From Anthracocystis setariae (lineage: Eukaryota; Basidiomycota; Ustilaginomycetes; Ustilaginales; Ustilaginaceae), in NCBI GenBank assembly GCA_928724745.1, contig CAKMXJ010000004.1:930001-994000 (forward strand): DNA of 64,000 nucleotides, in the 5' to 3' direction. Position 1 is the stretch's first letter, and every line of letters begins with the position of its first letter. A program made the position numbers and the translations under genes. The notes beneath the pieces were generated by a model. The model was not told the DNA's origin, made no database searches, and saw only the letters and a list, made by a program, of their open reading frames with translations. Below, piece by piece: positions 38,701 through 50,200 of this stretch.

Positions 38701-39798
38701 CCGCAGGTGAAAAAGCCCACGAACCCACCGCGGAAAGGCTCGCTCGGTCTGCCCAAGAGTCAAGCGGAGGGCACTACCCATCTCGGGTTGTCTGCAGCGG
38801 ATATCCAGCCACGCACCACCTCGCGCGTTTCGCCGCTGGCGGTGGTGGCCTCGGAGTCCGAGGAAACCATCCGCAACGACGGACCTCCTCGCTCGTCCAC
38901 CCCGCCTGCCATGGCACCGACACACGACCACGACCACACTGAAGATGTGGGCTTGACCCGCATCGAATCTCGTGCCTCGGCCGATCTGCTTGAAGCCGAG
39001 AGTGCGATTCTGTGTGACTCGACCAACCAGTCGAACCTTGCCATGCGCGATGCTTGGGCGTCGTCGGCGACTTGCGATATGCCGAAACCGGCTGCGGCGC
39101 TGGACGCTGTCGCGGCCGCTCGGGCGGCGCTGAAAGCGCGACGGGAGCAACCAATGCGTGCTACGCGCGAGATCGATTCCAAGAAGCTGGTCGAGTCGTT
39201 GCGGGCGGGGTTGAGTCCGATCGAGGCGGTACGTGCGAGCAAGGCGGACAAGAGTGTGGCGTCGATTCCGATCACGTCGACAGCGATGGGCGACAAGCCG
39301 AAAGGGTATCGCGATCCGTTTGCCAAGGATGCAGTTGCGGGGCGTGTAGCGGATGTGGCTAGCAGGTTTGGTGGTAGGGCAGTTGGAGGCAAGGAGAAGC
39401 CGCTTCCCAAGGTGGAGGAGAGGTTGGTTTCGAGTTCAGGGTATGTGCTTGAGTCTCTGGCGGGCGAGGCGTCGATGCATGGTTCGGTCGACTCGGAAGA
39501 GATCTATCCGGAAGACGCAGCGAGCAACTTTGATCCAAAGGATAGATACTACAGTCCCGAGACTGCTCATCTTGCGCTCCCGGCAGCCGAACATGGTGGT
39601 GGTGGTGAGATGGAACTCCTCAACGGCTCCGAAGGAGAAGATTCGAATCGTTGGTCAGGTTTTCGTTCCGCCGCCCATTCGCAAGCCGAAGAGGATGACG
39701 TCCCAACTCGATTCGCTCAGCCTTATCAGCCAGGTATGCCACTAGATAATGTGCTCGAGGAGAGCGAGAGCGTGCTTTCGAGCACCACCAATTTTTAA
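35743..39798 (+). CDS. Msb1/Mug8-type polarity and Rho-GAP-related protein
   Basis: A 1351-residue protein. The region at about 165-560 (GWHIQLEPTRVLALLEACGQ, then FLDEIRFANPHDLAALIKWALARLGRVL, GFLDLESYNTWREQER and LLIALFSLLSSTASYSLKNGMMPAKLSKHFG) matches the conserved Msb1/Mug8 domain, a RhoGAP-like fold found in fungal polarity proteins. In yeast Msb1 links Cdc42 and Rho1 signalling at bud sites. The downstream part (about 560-720, DETFADVWADYLLGSGWSNRDELTHRNANFVIVQYKS) is also ordered. The C-terminal half is Ser/Arg/Ala-rich and disordered, with short helical segments (LDAVAAARAALKARREQP). A catalytic arginine finger was not identified. The ATG at 35743 follows a very long pyrimidine-rich leader. 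It converges with the next gene. Confidence 0.8.
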   Translation: MPGLFSKSKAKASNPISLEKPYLGAVSSADVDRLRLSSPTPSTADAKILPQVPTKDDLPRSPPNHPSSRLSSLPLNLMPAKMQEFGQISTLDHPRAHTIASSTHSTDKSYLHASTAYTLNSARRPTPSLHSVTSRSSIGQSKRSVSPAYDALPLNGSSGSKASYVYGYTTQGWHIQLEPTRVLALLEACGQQIRNRGLDNPLIFSSMALDLSPANVSSLIRSFSSRSASSVHALPQPFLDEIRFANPHDLAALIKWALARLGRVLAVPVPIQGAKKGDLREEMVYVQQRGFLDLESYNTWREQERRQHHPATAFNDFVAHLKPDNAKLLIALFSLLSSTASYSLKNGMMPAKLSKHFGVLLFGLPEDDTFARTYDAYVRASNATEHLLYAYIRFQATAATLPPRLAQHINGYPSILPSDITMPSASSKLVPITQIERTVRLYSADLVQTACEMDLTEACPELEDCKDGNEALGKDPQLSDKFRKLINLRGGALQGRKLGIGRSRKMSNDSEDTVAVHSSLVSKRWDDFLSDGFAAPDSSKLAFDLNESAKRNPGPKRETVQWNTFFEEGFQSSDSRALAEILSFDDTLKNEVQNWPTERDQIHAKLKSTQDKLPPFNYDTTPRLLTSPTLAGAPEGKHDLHPISRIDETFADVWADYLLGSGWSNRDELTHRNANFVIVQYKSRPNASTVGSQSAGSSLSAPTRFQVSTRKDESLPKDERVDAAWFVIQEVVPAQYRVDLEAAGRGTSRGRAMIRKLTMFRSKKEKEKSNGGSTHQKSATDSSDDVFKPGSGGQTKRILLSDSLKGNGSQNASQSSFRSSRTSIERDRSARSDGGDGGHNQEDHGHAQFRSEGGGSKLISTLRAKSIRMVKAARRGASSPGVKTHADEFGNTASATEAPSTATRSKQRQQGDMLVDRSFTSADFETHSVVDEDAASAISSSSGLPKRKPSQLKPDEGAKRQQGASDDAWVDILVRSNGNRMSGQDAPQVKKPTNPPRKGSLGLPKSQAEGTTHLGLSAADIQPRTTSRVSPLAVVASESEETIRNDGPPRSSTPPAMAPTHDHDHTEDVGLTRIESRASADLLEAESAILCDSTNQSNLAMRDAWASSATCDMPKPAAALDAVAAARAALKARREQPMRATREIDSKKLVESLRAGLSPIEAVRASKADKSVASIPITSTAMGDKPKGYRDPFAKDAVAGRVADVASRFGGRAVGGKEKPLPKVEERLVSSSGYVLESLAGEASMHGSVDSEEIYPEDAASNFDPKDRYYSPETAHLALPAAEHGGGGEMELLNGSEGEDSNRWSGFRSAAHSQAEEDDVPTRFAQPYQPGMPLDNVLEESESVLSSTTNF

Positions 39799-39851
39799 AC
39801 TTTTTCTTTCAGGGTTCATGCTGGTCACATGAGCAATCGCACATGTCGTTC

Positions 39852-39875
39852 TTTTTTTTTTTTTTTTTTTTTTTT
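39852..39875. repeat. T24 homopolymer
   Basis: Twenty-four consecutive T residues, 54 bp after the Msb1-like stop codon; a homopolymer this long is slippage-prone. Confidence 0.95.
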
Positions 39876-40035
39876 CGGGGGCTCAGTCAGGAGAAGGGTG
39901 TGTGTGTGTGGGTGAGGGAGCTGGTATTGAGATTAGCTGCACTGGTTAGTGGATGAGGATTAGGCTATGGGTTGGACCGACGGAGAGGACAAACGAGACT
40001 TGATGGGATTGGGGGAAGGGGGTGGGATAGCTGAG

Positions 40036-41364
40036 CTAGGCCAGGTGGTCCGGGTGGATTAAGTTGAGGTCGAAATCCAACGCTGATGCTGAGGTCGCGT
40101 TGTGGGTTTGGTGGTCTAGTGCAGTTTTGGTGAGTGGACGTGGCGATGAGGCGCGTGGTGTACGCGCTTCATCGCTGGTGTCGCTGCCGCCATTGCGTCG
40201 GACCAGTGGTGTGTGGTGGGATGCATCGTCGTGTGCAAGGTTAAAGTAGTCTGCGTCTTGAACAACGGCATGCGAAGCAACCGGAGTCGCGCTCGCCTCG
40301 CCAGACTGCGAGCGAGTCCATTCGGCAAAACGAGCATTGAGCGTGTCCATCTCCATGTCGAATGCAACCTCTGCTCGAGTGGCAGCGTCGTCGCTGGGCG
40401 ACGACTTGCCATCGTCACTCAGCTCGAGCGACTCTTGCTGCTCGGTGGGCGGAAGGTTGGTCGACATGGTGGCCAGAGGGGAGCGGCCCATCTTGGGTGA
40501 TGTCGAGCTTGATCGTGAGGGAGATGGCTGGTGGATGCTGGCAAGGTGTTTCGCCTTGATTTTGGGTGAGCAACTCGAATGCGTCTTGCTGGACCGACTG
40601 GTGGAACGCGATGGCCCTGCCGCAACGCAAGCTGGGGCCATGACGGTTGCAAGCTTCGACTGCGCTGGGACTCGACGCTCACCGACGGGCCCAGGCACCG
40701 CCGTGAACTGAAGATGGCGATGGTTGACACCTCCAGGAGATGGCCAGCCGTACTGCCACCAAGCAGAGTTGGAAGGGTAGCGTCCGACAGGTGACAGGCC
40801 CAAAGCCATGATGCGTTGTTGCTCGTCATGTTCCTGCTGAGTAGCGACGGGCATCGAGTAGCTGCGGATCATACCGGCCGACTTGCTCGCTGCAGGATGA
40901 CCATAGAGGTCAGATGCAGCGCCGATATCGAGACGCAAACCTTTCTTGGAACCAGAAGCGTTCGCAGGACTCAAAGTGATCTCGGGACGTCCATCAGATG
41001 CGTCAGGGTAGGATTCGTGGGGAGCGAAACCTTCCGATACGCCTCGTCTGGCCTGGCGACGGGTAGCAAGAGAGCTAGGAAGCAAGGTTCCATGGGATGG
41101 AGCGACGTTTTCGGCGTGGTCAGCTTGGTAGAGCTCGTGGTGAAGACCCTGATGCTCGGTGGGTTTGGCGGGAGGCATAGGGAGCAAAGGGGAATAGGGT
41201 AGGACCGAGCCGGTGGCGGTTTGAGCACCACTAGCTGCCTTGGAACCCCGAAGGCGCGAGCCGGCGTAAGGGTTGGCGGATGGGTCGTAGAGTGGGGCTT
41301 GTTCCGAAATGGAGCGATGACCCAGAGCGGGTCGCAACATGGTGGTCGACTGTAGACTCGACAT
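40036..41364 (-). CDS. Unrecognised disordered protein
   Basis: A 442-residue, single-exon ORF with an ATG start and coding-like composition. I recognise no domain. Most of it is Ser/Pro/Ala/Thr-rich and predicted by eye to be disordered. The one conserved-looking island is at about 185-215 (ALGLSPVGRYPSNSAWWQYGWPSP), rich in aromatic residues. A basic Ser/Arg/Lys stretch (SRSTSRSSKTHSSCSPKIKAK) at about 255-275 could be a nuclear localisation signal. The segment around 330-350 (AFDMEMDTLNARFAEWTRSQ) may be helical. The large upstream gene-free region and the long CT-rich (minus-strand) leader suggest a highly regulated gene, for example a signalling or transcription-related factor; this is inference only. 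Confidence 0.65.
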   Translation of the reverse strand: MSSLQSTTMLRPALGHRSISEQAPLYDPSANPYAGSRLRGSKAASGAQTATGSVLPYSPLLPMPPAKPTEHQGLHHELYQADHAENVAPSHGTLLPSSLATRRQARRGVSEGFAPHESYPDASDGRPEITLSPANASGSKKGLRLDIGAASDLYGHPAASKSAGMIRSYSMPVATQQEHDEQQRIMALGLSPVGRYPSNSAWWQYGWPSPGGVNHRHLQFTAVPGPVGERRVPAQSKLATVMAPACVAAGPSRSTSRSSKTHSSCSPKIKAKHLASIHQPSPSRSSSTSPKMGRSPLATMSTNLPPTEQQESLELSDDGKSSPSDDAATRAEVAFDMEMDTLNARFAEWTRSQSGEASATPVASHAVVQDADYFNLAHDDASHHTPLVRRNGGSDTSDEARTPRASSPRPLTKTALDHQTHNATSASALDFDLNLIHPDHLA

Positions 41365-42436
41365 GGCGATGTGATGGGGAGTCGAGTGGGTTGCAACGAG
41401 GTTGTGGCTGCAAGAAGGGCGTGATATAGACCAAAACGTGTACGGGGACTAGATCAAGACGAGCGGACTAGAAAAGGAGCATGAGAAGATGTGTGAACTC
41501 GGAAAGGTGATGATGCGGTGCAGTGCAAGATGCAGATTGAGCTGTGCTTTTGACGAGGGAAAGCGACAAGCGATGGAGACAAGAGCCGCTGGGATGGACT
41601 CTGGGAAGTGAAGGATGCAAGGATGACACGGAAAAGGAGGACTGGCAGCAGCAAGTAGACGAAGCGGAATCAGACCAGTATGGAGATGATGCGGCTATGG
41701 CTAGCTCTAAGCTGTGGTATGCTAGGAAGGTGTTGTGCGATCCGGTGCAATCCGATGCGTTGGAAAGCGAAACAATGCTGGATGCACGGGTAGCTGAAAG
41801 AAAAGAAAGATGAGATGCCTAGAATGAGCACGATTTTGAAGCGATGGGTTGCGATGAACGTATGCGGAAACAACAAGAATGGGTGGAGAAAAGCGACTGA
41901 TGGACTGGACTGGTGGTAGAGACCAGATGTGAGGTCGAGGGTGATTGATGGTGCGACCAAAGGGGGACAATGCGTATGCAGAAGGCCGTGTTCGATTGTG
42001 GTCACTAAAGCACCACGTTGAACAGTGAACGGCCTATGGGGCGATGGGGGAAGGCAAGAGGAAAGGGACGTGGTGGTAGAAGTGGACGCAAAGGTGCAGC
42101 CAATATGTAGTTGGAGCAGACCGAAAGCTAGCTAGCTGGTTGGATGGATGGATCAGCACGGGAGCCTATGCGCGGTGCAAGTTGGCGGCGGCAAGTCGAG
42201 CAATCAGAGGGCGTCTAGCGGCAGGCGAATGGACGAACGGCGCAAGCGATTCCAATGCCAGTGGTGCAATACATAGGTCGGTGGGTAGAGCCCAGTGGCT
42301 TGCGCTGCGCTATGAATGAAAGCCTTCTTGTTGGGTGATGCAGAGCAGCGACGCCGTCGGAACGAGCTGGCAGAGAAGCCAGCGTCGGGCGCGAAGCGGT
42401 CGAGGTAAAGGACCGACGTAAACGACCGACCGACCG

Positions 42437-42469
42437 AATGAATGAATCAATCAATCAATCAATCAATCA
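42437..42469. repeat. (AATG)/(AATC) tetranucleotide array
   Basis: AATG units grade into about seven AATC units within the 5.9-kb gene-poor region. Confidence 0.9.
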
Positions 42470-43458
42470 CATCTCAAAATAATGAATCAATCAGTCAGAA
42501 ATGCATCCATTCGTCCCCCTCTGCCTCCTTCAATCAATCAAGGGGGTTGGCATCAAGCGAGGCCATCATCGGAACCCAGGCAGATGTGAGAAAAGGCGGA
42601 CAATGGAATTGGGCGTGGCCAAACCACAGAGAGACGGGACAGTACAGAAAATGGCGCACCCGGGAAAGGTTTCCACTCCATCGAGCAGAGCAGAGCACAG
42701 TGCAGTGCAGTGCATCGGTGCAGTTCCGTTCAATGTTTCGGGGCCATGCGATAGCTGCATGTGAGCTGCAATCCTCAAATCAGATCAGTCAAGCGCCTTC
42801 CAACTGCACAAAAGTGTCTCGACAAATCAAATCCAGCAAGCCGGTAAAACACGCATCGCAGACCCACGCGGAAGCGAAATGAAAAGAGAGAAAAAAAAAA
42901 AGAAAAAAAGAAAAAAAAGAGGGTGCAAGCGCCGCTGCGAGCTAATCTGGTGTGTCTCTGCGGAGCATCAAACCAACAAAGTCATGTTGAAAACAGTCAA
43001 ATTGCAAGGTTTCAGGAAGAAGTTGCGCACCGAGAGTGGCTTTTGGCTGTCAAGGAGCTTTGAAAGTGAGACACGGCCTGCACCGAACCGAGGCTGGCAG
43101 TGAGGGTTCCTCGGCTTGGTGGGAGCAGTGTGCACTTTCTCGGCGCGTCTTACAAACATAACCTCCTGCGCATGCACACAAGCTCACACGCACACACATC
43201 CATGTCTACTGTACGCACGCAGTCGAGATTGGGTGTCGAAAGCCACCCCCTGATCATCCGCTCCATGGTTTGCTGGTGAAATGCACTCGCATGCATGACA
43301 TTGACAGTACAGTACAGTCGTGGCGCTGTACTGTAGCCGCCCGTTCTCTGACGTAGGTCCCCGCGCCAACTCATAGTATGCACTCGTACAGCAGCAACCA
43401 GAGCTAACGACGACCACAGCATCTGCGGCTTGAGAGTCAAATGACTTTAAAAGGATCG

Positions 43459-43492
43459 CTGTGCTGTGCTGTGCTGTGCTGTGCTGTGCTGT
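43459..43492. repeat. (GCTGT)~7 pentanucleotide array
   Basis: About seven GCTGT units ending in GTAGACTAGC, in the gene-poor region. Confidence 0.95.
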
Positions 43493-45979
43493 AGACTAGC
43501 TTCGCAATCGCTCGCTGCAATGCGCCTGCCGGTCTTGCTGCTATGTGGTTTCAATCCGGTTAGACTCTAACTTTTTCGCATTTGCGTTTGCATTCGCATT
43601 CAGACCATCAGATGCTCTCTCCACAAAGTCAGCTGGGCCGGATGAGTCCGATGCAGATGCCCAAAAAAGCCCACCAAACCGACGAAAACGGAACAGGGGG
43701 CCCATAAGACAGGCAGGGTTCATCAACCCCACCATGATGCTCGAAAACAAGCGAGGCGCGTGCACGGATCTTCACTACTGTGTTGAATGGGATTGTACTG
43801 TATAGTAGAGCAAGTAAGCGGGATCCCCCCCTCTCGGTGATTCCGACACCCTCTCGCTTAGAGCAAGACATGACCCTATTCGGTGCTTTCATGCAGGAGG
43901 CTTCGCTGGGCGCTCATCATTTTGCGTGCAAAGCGTCGGTGATAGCTAAAGGGGTGTGCGGCGTCTTGAGCAATCTTTCTTATATTATTGTTATTATTGT
44001 AACAATCAATTTTGCCCCGCTCTCTCTCACAAGCGAATGGTCCATCCTTTTCGTCTCGTCACGACGAGCTTGGTGGTCGCCATACAGTACTCGCTTCGAG
44101 CTTGATTGTGTGTGGCATTGATTTTGAGCCAACTGCATGAGTTTGTCGCTGTGCCATCAGCAATTTGCATGGTCCTTGACGCTTCGAGATGGGTTGGAGC
44201 TCAGCGATGCTTTCGGCTTCGGTCCGTCCTGGCGAAGCCAATCGAGAGTCCGACGGCGGTCCGCTATCGAAGCTGAGCTTGCTTTTCTGCGCTTTTCCTT
44301 GCTTTTTTTTGCGTCTTGTCAATGAGACTGTCCGATCGCAATGATGAACGATCCTGCTTCTGCTTCCGGGTCCACTGTTCAGGCGCTGATCGGAATCGAA
44401 AGCATCCATTGTTGCATGGTCCGAATGGTTTGATTCTTGCGCTTTCGCCGTCAGCTTGGCGATGTCTAGTGTAGCTGTGAGGCCACATGGTCGTATCTCC
44501 TAACGTAGGTTTTAGGGTATCGCGCATCAAGAACAACTTTGCCCAATCGAGACAAGAGGTGTGTGTCTTCGGAGAACTCTCAGAGACCTTTCCAGAAATT
44601 GTCAGCACAAACCAGCATTGTGACGCCAGCGTGCTTTGGCACAGCAGCATTCGATGGTCACTCGCGATCCAATTTCCCGCTCGAAATGCGATGCACCTCC
44701 AAGCTGCACCCTGCGCCATGCACCCTACCTCGCTTCACAGCCACTTGCTTCTTTTCAACGGTCGAGATGGCGAAGGTCGTATCTCATAAAATGACTAACG
44801 CCTTCGCATCAAGCTTGGGATGGTTTAGACCGACTTTGGTCACCTTACTTTCCTCTTACTGCCGGTCAAGGTTGCGACAAGACTGCCCGCTGCTTGCCAT
44901 ACTGTCAAGCAGAAGGAACGGAATTCCCTTTAAATTTGCTGGCTTCGCCATCTGTCGGCCTCCGGGAAAGCCGTGTGGCGCACAATCCTTGTGCTTTTGG
45001 CCCGGACCCCACCATAGTAAGGGGCTCTATTGTATCACATTCAAACTCCATTTTGTTGCTCTCGTACCTCACGATGGGCTAAGCAAACATCAAATACGTA
45101 GTGAGACCGAGTTGAGCCATCGATCTCACCGATAAGAGCTCACCTCACTTTTCAGACCGACCTACCTTCTCGATAACGGCCTTTCGATGGACCGACCGTC
45201 AAACAATAGTTAGTCCTTAGCTTTAGCGCCATCTGTTGGACGGACATACTGCATCGTACAGTACCGTACAATTTTGGGATTGATAATTCATTCTGTCCTC
45301 GATCGAACCCTACCTCGGACATGCACAGATGCAATTCATTTCGCTGTTCGCGCGGCGTTAGCTTTCTCATTTCATTTTGATTTTTGAATTTTTTTTTTCT
45401 TTTCAAGCTGCAGCTTCATGATTGCATTTCGCACGTGGCTCTACAGTGTCTTCGGTCTTGCCCGCTACGGTAGTTCACGAAGCAGCCCCTTTCGAACACC
45501 TGTCTAGGCTCTTTGAGACGTCTGAACAGCGACGGACAAACTCTTCCGTCGGCGACGCTATACCAAAAGCTGGGTGCACATGAACACACTACGGCCTGAC
45601 ACACGAGTGCATTCGCCGTCGGATGTGGTACCATGAAAAGATCTGCCTACACTCCTTCCCTTCCCTCTAACAGGGTCCTCCCCTTTGCTCACTTCTGGCG
45701 AACGCATAGCACAATTGCATCAATTCAGGACCACCAACGTCTGTAGGGGGGGCGAGTTCGAGCTAATTTGGTTGGATGGCGTGCACAAGCGAGACGAGTT
45801 CACAAGGCCACCCTCAACCGAGCTTGGAATTCCGCAGCCTCAAGCACACCTCGATCGCCTGTCTTTCATCCTTGGTCGGCCTAATCCATTCCCATTGTTC
45901 CTTGCTCAGCCGAGACGATACTAGCCTGGAATGTCTGCGGTGCCCTCTCCTCTATCAACCAAGTCAGACCCCCTTGAAT

Positions 45980-45986
45980 TATATAA
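45980..45986 (+). promoter_or_regulatory. TATA-box-like element in the gene-poor region
   Basis: TATATAAGTC here is identical to the 10-mer at the ammonium transporter promoter. Downstream on the + strand only a five-codon ORF (ATG at 46042) and longer unsupported ORFs follow, so any transcript may be non-coding. Confidence 0.35.
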
Positions 45987-47223
45987 GTCCGTGTCGCTCC
46001 GAATCGCTCCGTTCTATCGCACAAGCCATTGTGCAAGCTACCATGCAACATCCAGATTGAACAATCCACCTCTATCGAAGCGAGACATCGAAATTTCTTT
46101 GTAAACTTTTCGCTTACAGGTGTCAACCCGCTGCATGGTTCCTCAGCGCTTCTGACCCCTGTATACATGCTCTATCTCGTCGCATTTTGATCCTGGGAGG
46201 ATCGGCGGACGTCGACAAGCGGCGATAGCGTGGCTCAAAAAAAGTCTATCGGGTCTGCTGCCAAAGTTTCGCTATCCGTCGGGCGGTGAAAGTGGATGGG
46301 ATGAGGAGCTACTTTACAGCGAACTCAGACGAGCGAGGCGACGGATTTAGGGAGGGGGTTCGACGCCGTTTCAACCAATTCAGGCACCAACGTACTTGTA
46401 CTGTACTGATTGAGCTTAGGGGTGTGTAGGTGAGTAGACATGTCAAATGATGCTTAAAACCTACAAATAGGACTCGTTGCAATCCAATCAGTCGGAACAT
46501 GCGACGATATGATTGGGATTCCGCTTCGGAGAGGCGAGAAGAGCGATTCGTTCGCGTGCAAGCATAGCTGCATGTCACGATCGAGATGGATTTTAGTTCG
46601 TGTACCTGTCATCCACCCTCTATCGACTTTACTCTTGTTCGTCCATATCGAGGGTCTACGCTGGATCCAACCCGATCGCCCTCTTGCATTCTACATTCGT
46701 CGGCGGACCGACATTTACTCTCCCGTTGCTGCCAATCGCTCGTCAATCAGGGGTAAAAACCGGTTGGTCTCGTCGCAGTACATTCAATCAATCAATTCCC
46801 ACGTCAACCCTGGCTGGGATCGACGCGTCTTATTTAAATTCCATTTACGCGACAAACATCACGCGTCTCACATTCCTCCCTCTCTTCTCTCTCCCCTTCT
46901 GCATTCACTCCCCGAACCTTGTTCCCACACACTCATCTCCTCCTCCCGTTCCTTTCCTTCCCCGACTGCATCAATACCAATGTATGAACTAGATCTGTAG
47001 CTTACCATTTAAACCCATACTTGATTCCATTCACAACAGTGAAACACATGGCGGCCCTTGCATGCACTGTACCTAAATCGGAACCACCATCCGACCCGAT
47101 TGACACACCTAACACCACTACCCAAACCTAACATGCTTGACACTGTCTCAAATCACATCTCCAACCTGCCTGATGCTTCTCTAACATAACATTGCTGTGC
47201 ATGTAACTGGAACTACATACCAT

Positions 47224-50200
47224 TCAAGCCACTCGAGGACCCATCGCGTCAATTGCCGCCTGCAAATGCTCTTTGGTCGCCTGAACATATCCTAACAGCG
47301 CCGGCATTGCTTCCGGACGCAGAGCGAGCTTTGGCATCCTAGCAGGCAGCTCCACCGCACCAGCCACATCACTACGATCGGCTGATACGCTCGGCCTCCT
47401 GCCCTCGGCGAACGAGTTGGTCTTTGGCCTCTTCGGCAGCGAGGGCCGTGAAGGCTTGGTGAGTCTCGACTCCTCCGATTGCGGAATGCAGTCTGATCTT
47501 CCCACCTCTGAAGAGCGACGTTCGTTGACGCCACCTGGCTGGAATGATATCCGTTTTGTCGACTTGGTCGTGGGCTTGCTATCGTGGGTTGGAGACCCAG
47601 CTTCCCACGTAATATCGAGCGAAGTCTTGGACGCTGATGCCTTGGTTTTCCTCTCCTCTGGTCTTCGCGTCGGCACAGGTGGCATTGCGTCGACATCGGT
47701 GTTGGCCGCGACTTTCATGCTCTCCAGTGACGACTTGGAGCGCAGAAATGAGCGACGTTTCTGATTGAGCGATCTGCGTTTCTGCTTTGTAGCCGGCAAC
47801 AAGGACGGCGTCGACGTGTCCGCATCCATCGAGAGTCTTTGTTCATCGGATGGGGCATTCGTCGTTGAGAACGAGTCTGCGATGGCTGCCGGCCGTGGAG
47901 GTGTGGAGCTGGCTTCGCCTACTGCGGCGTTGCTCTTAAACACTTTCAGCAGGTCTCGAAGTCCTTGAATTCCCGCTCGACTGGCACTTCGAAGACGACG
48001 TTTAGCACTACGATTCGGGTCTTCGACATCAAAGTCATCCAATGGCACAACGTCGCCCGAGCTGGAGCTGCCGAGAACAGGGGCGGTACTGTAAGGTCGA
48101 TCTGACTGCTTGTGCCTGCCTGTCCTCGAGCTTTCCTTGCCATCCAGCTCTTGACCTGCTTGAACACCTTCCCCCGACTCAGCCAAGCGCTTTTCGACCG
48201 CAGGCGTTCGTATAGCCTCGGCGAAGTGAGCTCGTCGCTGCGGATAATCGTCTCTGGAATACGTTTCTGAGAGGAAGCGACCGTGAGATCTACCTTCAGT
48301 GCGCGCTATAGAAGGGCTGATCCTTGCTGCACCAAGAATGGCAGAGAGAATGTCCATCTCTCGCTGTGCGTCGACGCTCCGAGCGCCAGATGTGGCTTGC
48401 GATGCAGATGTTGACGTCGAGGCCTGGCTCGTACCACTGGCACTCCGAGCGCCCAGATTGGGGCTTGGGCGCGACATGACAGGTTCGAGCGGCGAACGAG
48501 GGCTTGCATTGCTTGATGCATCCGAGAATGTAGTGCGGCGTGGGTCACCTCGAACGGCCATCGGCGTATGGGAAAGTGTATCAACGCGAGCCGCCGAATC
48601 GGACTCGGATCTTCCCTCGCCTAGTCCGATCAAGACATCAGCGCACTCCAGCCAGCTTCGAATGCGCTCGTCCACTTCTGGGTTCGTCACCAAGCTGCCC
48701 ATCCTGTGATCAACGAAGCTAGCCTTGAGCGACTTGAGCTCCTCGATTCCCTTGGCAAAATCACGGACCAGCGTGATATTGTTGCGAATTCCCGTTTGCG
48801 CCTTACTGATCCTGGTCGGGATCTTCAGGTCACCCAAGCTGTTGCGGCGAAGTGAATGAGGTTGCGATGATGGAGCCGGGGCTGTCAAGGTGTTTATGCT
48901 GGAGTCGGCTGTCGGGTCGGCCGTCGAGCTCGGTTTCTGGAGTGGGCTCGGACTCGTGACTTGCGACGCAACTGGGTGAGACGTGTTGGGGGATATGTCC
49001 ACTAGCGAATGACTACTTCGATTGACTGACAGGGTATGCTGTGGTGACAGCGAAACTTGAGGTCCCGACTGCACGCGAGACGGGCCGTCCTTGAGCGTCT
49101 TCCCAAGATTGACGGGAGACCCGGGCGTTTTGATGGAGTGACTGTGAGGAAGCGCCGGCGTTTTGAGTGGATCTGGACGGCCAGCTACGTCGACAGATGC
49201 AGACCACGGGGTGTCGCTTGAGTCTGAAAACGTAGCATCACCACGCTTCCCGTACAAAGGCCAGCCTGACGACTGATGCGAATGGCCAGGAGAGCTACTG
49301 ACACTGGTTCCGTACGATGTTTCCGAGTCCCGCGCATCTGCTCCACTAGATACAGAAATCTGCTTTCGCATTCTGTAGCCATAAGTTGACTCGCTGCTGT
49401 TGTGACTATGGGCTGTCGAGGCGGATACGGACCTGCTAGTCGAGCCTCGCTCGTCCGAACCTCGCAGCATCTTTTCACCCGTGTAAGGAGAGCCAAACAC
49501 CGTCGGTCCGTCTGCGGTCGCTTCGTCAAAGTAGCCACGTTCAGGACTGCCACGACTTGATGAGCGACGGTTCCCGCCATAGAGGTCTTGCCGTCCAGCC
49601 TTACTGGGTTTTTCGATGCCAATCGGTGTTCTAACATCGCCTCCATTGCCGAGACTGGCACGCAAAGTGTTGGAGCTGGAGAAGTCTCGGCGAAGACCGG
49701 CCTTGGGGGGATTTTCCATCGTTCTCAGTCCTTTGAGAGGGCTCGCAATGTCCTTGACGCGCGATCTGCTCGCGCTCATGAGTGATTCGCCCAAAAAGGC
49801 ATCGCAGAAAGACGATGAGACGTCGCTCAGCTGGCTCGTGCCCTTCGACGAGGCGAGACCCTTGCTCGGGCTTGTCGGCACTGCCCACGTCACTTCAGAG
49901 GGGGCTTCGCGCTGGAAGCTATCGCTAGTTTTGTGACTGGCGCGCCTGTTGGGGCGAACTGGCGTACCCTCGCTAGACCGATGGAATCCAAGCCAGGCGG
50001 AAGGCGGAGATGTGGACAGGGAGGGTGACGGTGCCGAAGCCTGCTCTCTGTTAGGGCTACGAGCAGCGTCCGCCTGCTGTGGTAGTTCAGCCTTACGGCG
50101 CGGAGGAGATGACAGGGGTGTAGGAGAGCTCGGTACGTTTATGGAAGCGCCGCTCTGGGAGCCGCGACCTAGCAGCCTGCGGAAGCTGGTGCTGCGAAGG

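Larger units (their letters stand above)
41365..47223. other. 5.9-kb gene-poor region
   Basis: The longest stretch without a convincing gene. The part at 41365-42430 is purine-rich on the + strand and may be the leader of the unrecognised gene. Further right it holds AATC (42437-42469) and GCTGT (43459-43492) arrays, A-rich tracts (42890-42920), and at least six GTAC-centred motifs (42639, 43304, 43795, 44083, 45255, 46392). There is a consensus TATA box at 45980 and a promoter-like AT/CT-rich block at 46830-46980. ORFs of 150-200 codons (for example 44539-45135 + and 44264-44719 -) lack domains and mostly lack ATG starts. It may contain a long non-coding RNA or decayed repeats. Confidence 0.6.

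Noticed and set aside
44539..45135. 198-codon + strand ORF in the gene-poor region
   Set aside because: It has a non-ATG start, no domain, and a composition typical of non-coding DNA, and it overlaps a similar-sized minus-strand ORF.
46509..47000. 163-codon + strand ORF
   Set aside because: It crosses the AT-rich and CT-rich promoter-like block and has no conserved pattern; it is more likely leader or non-coding sequence.
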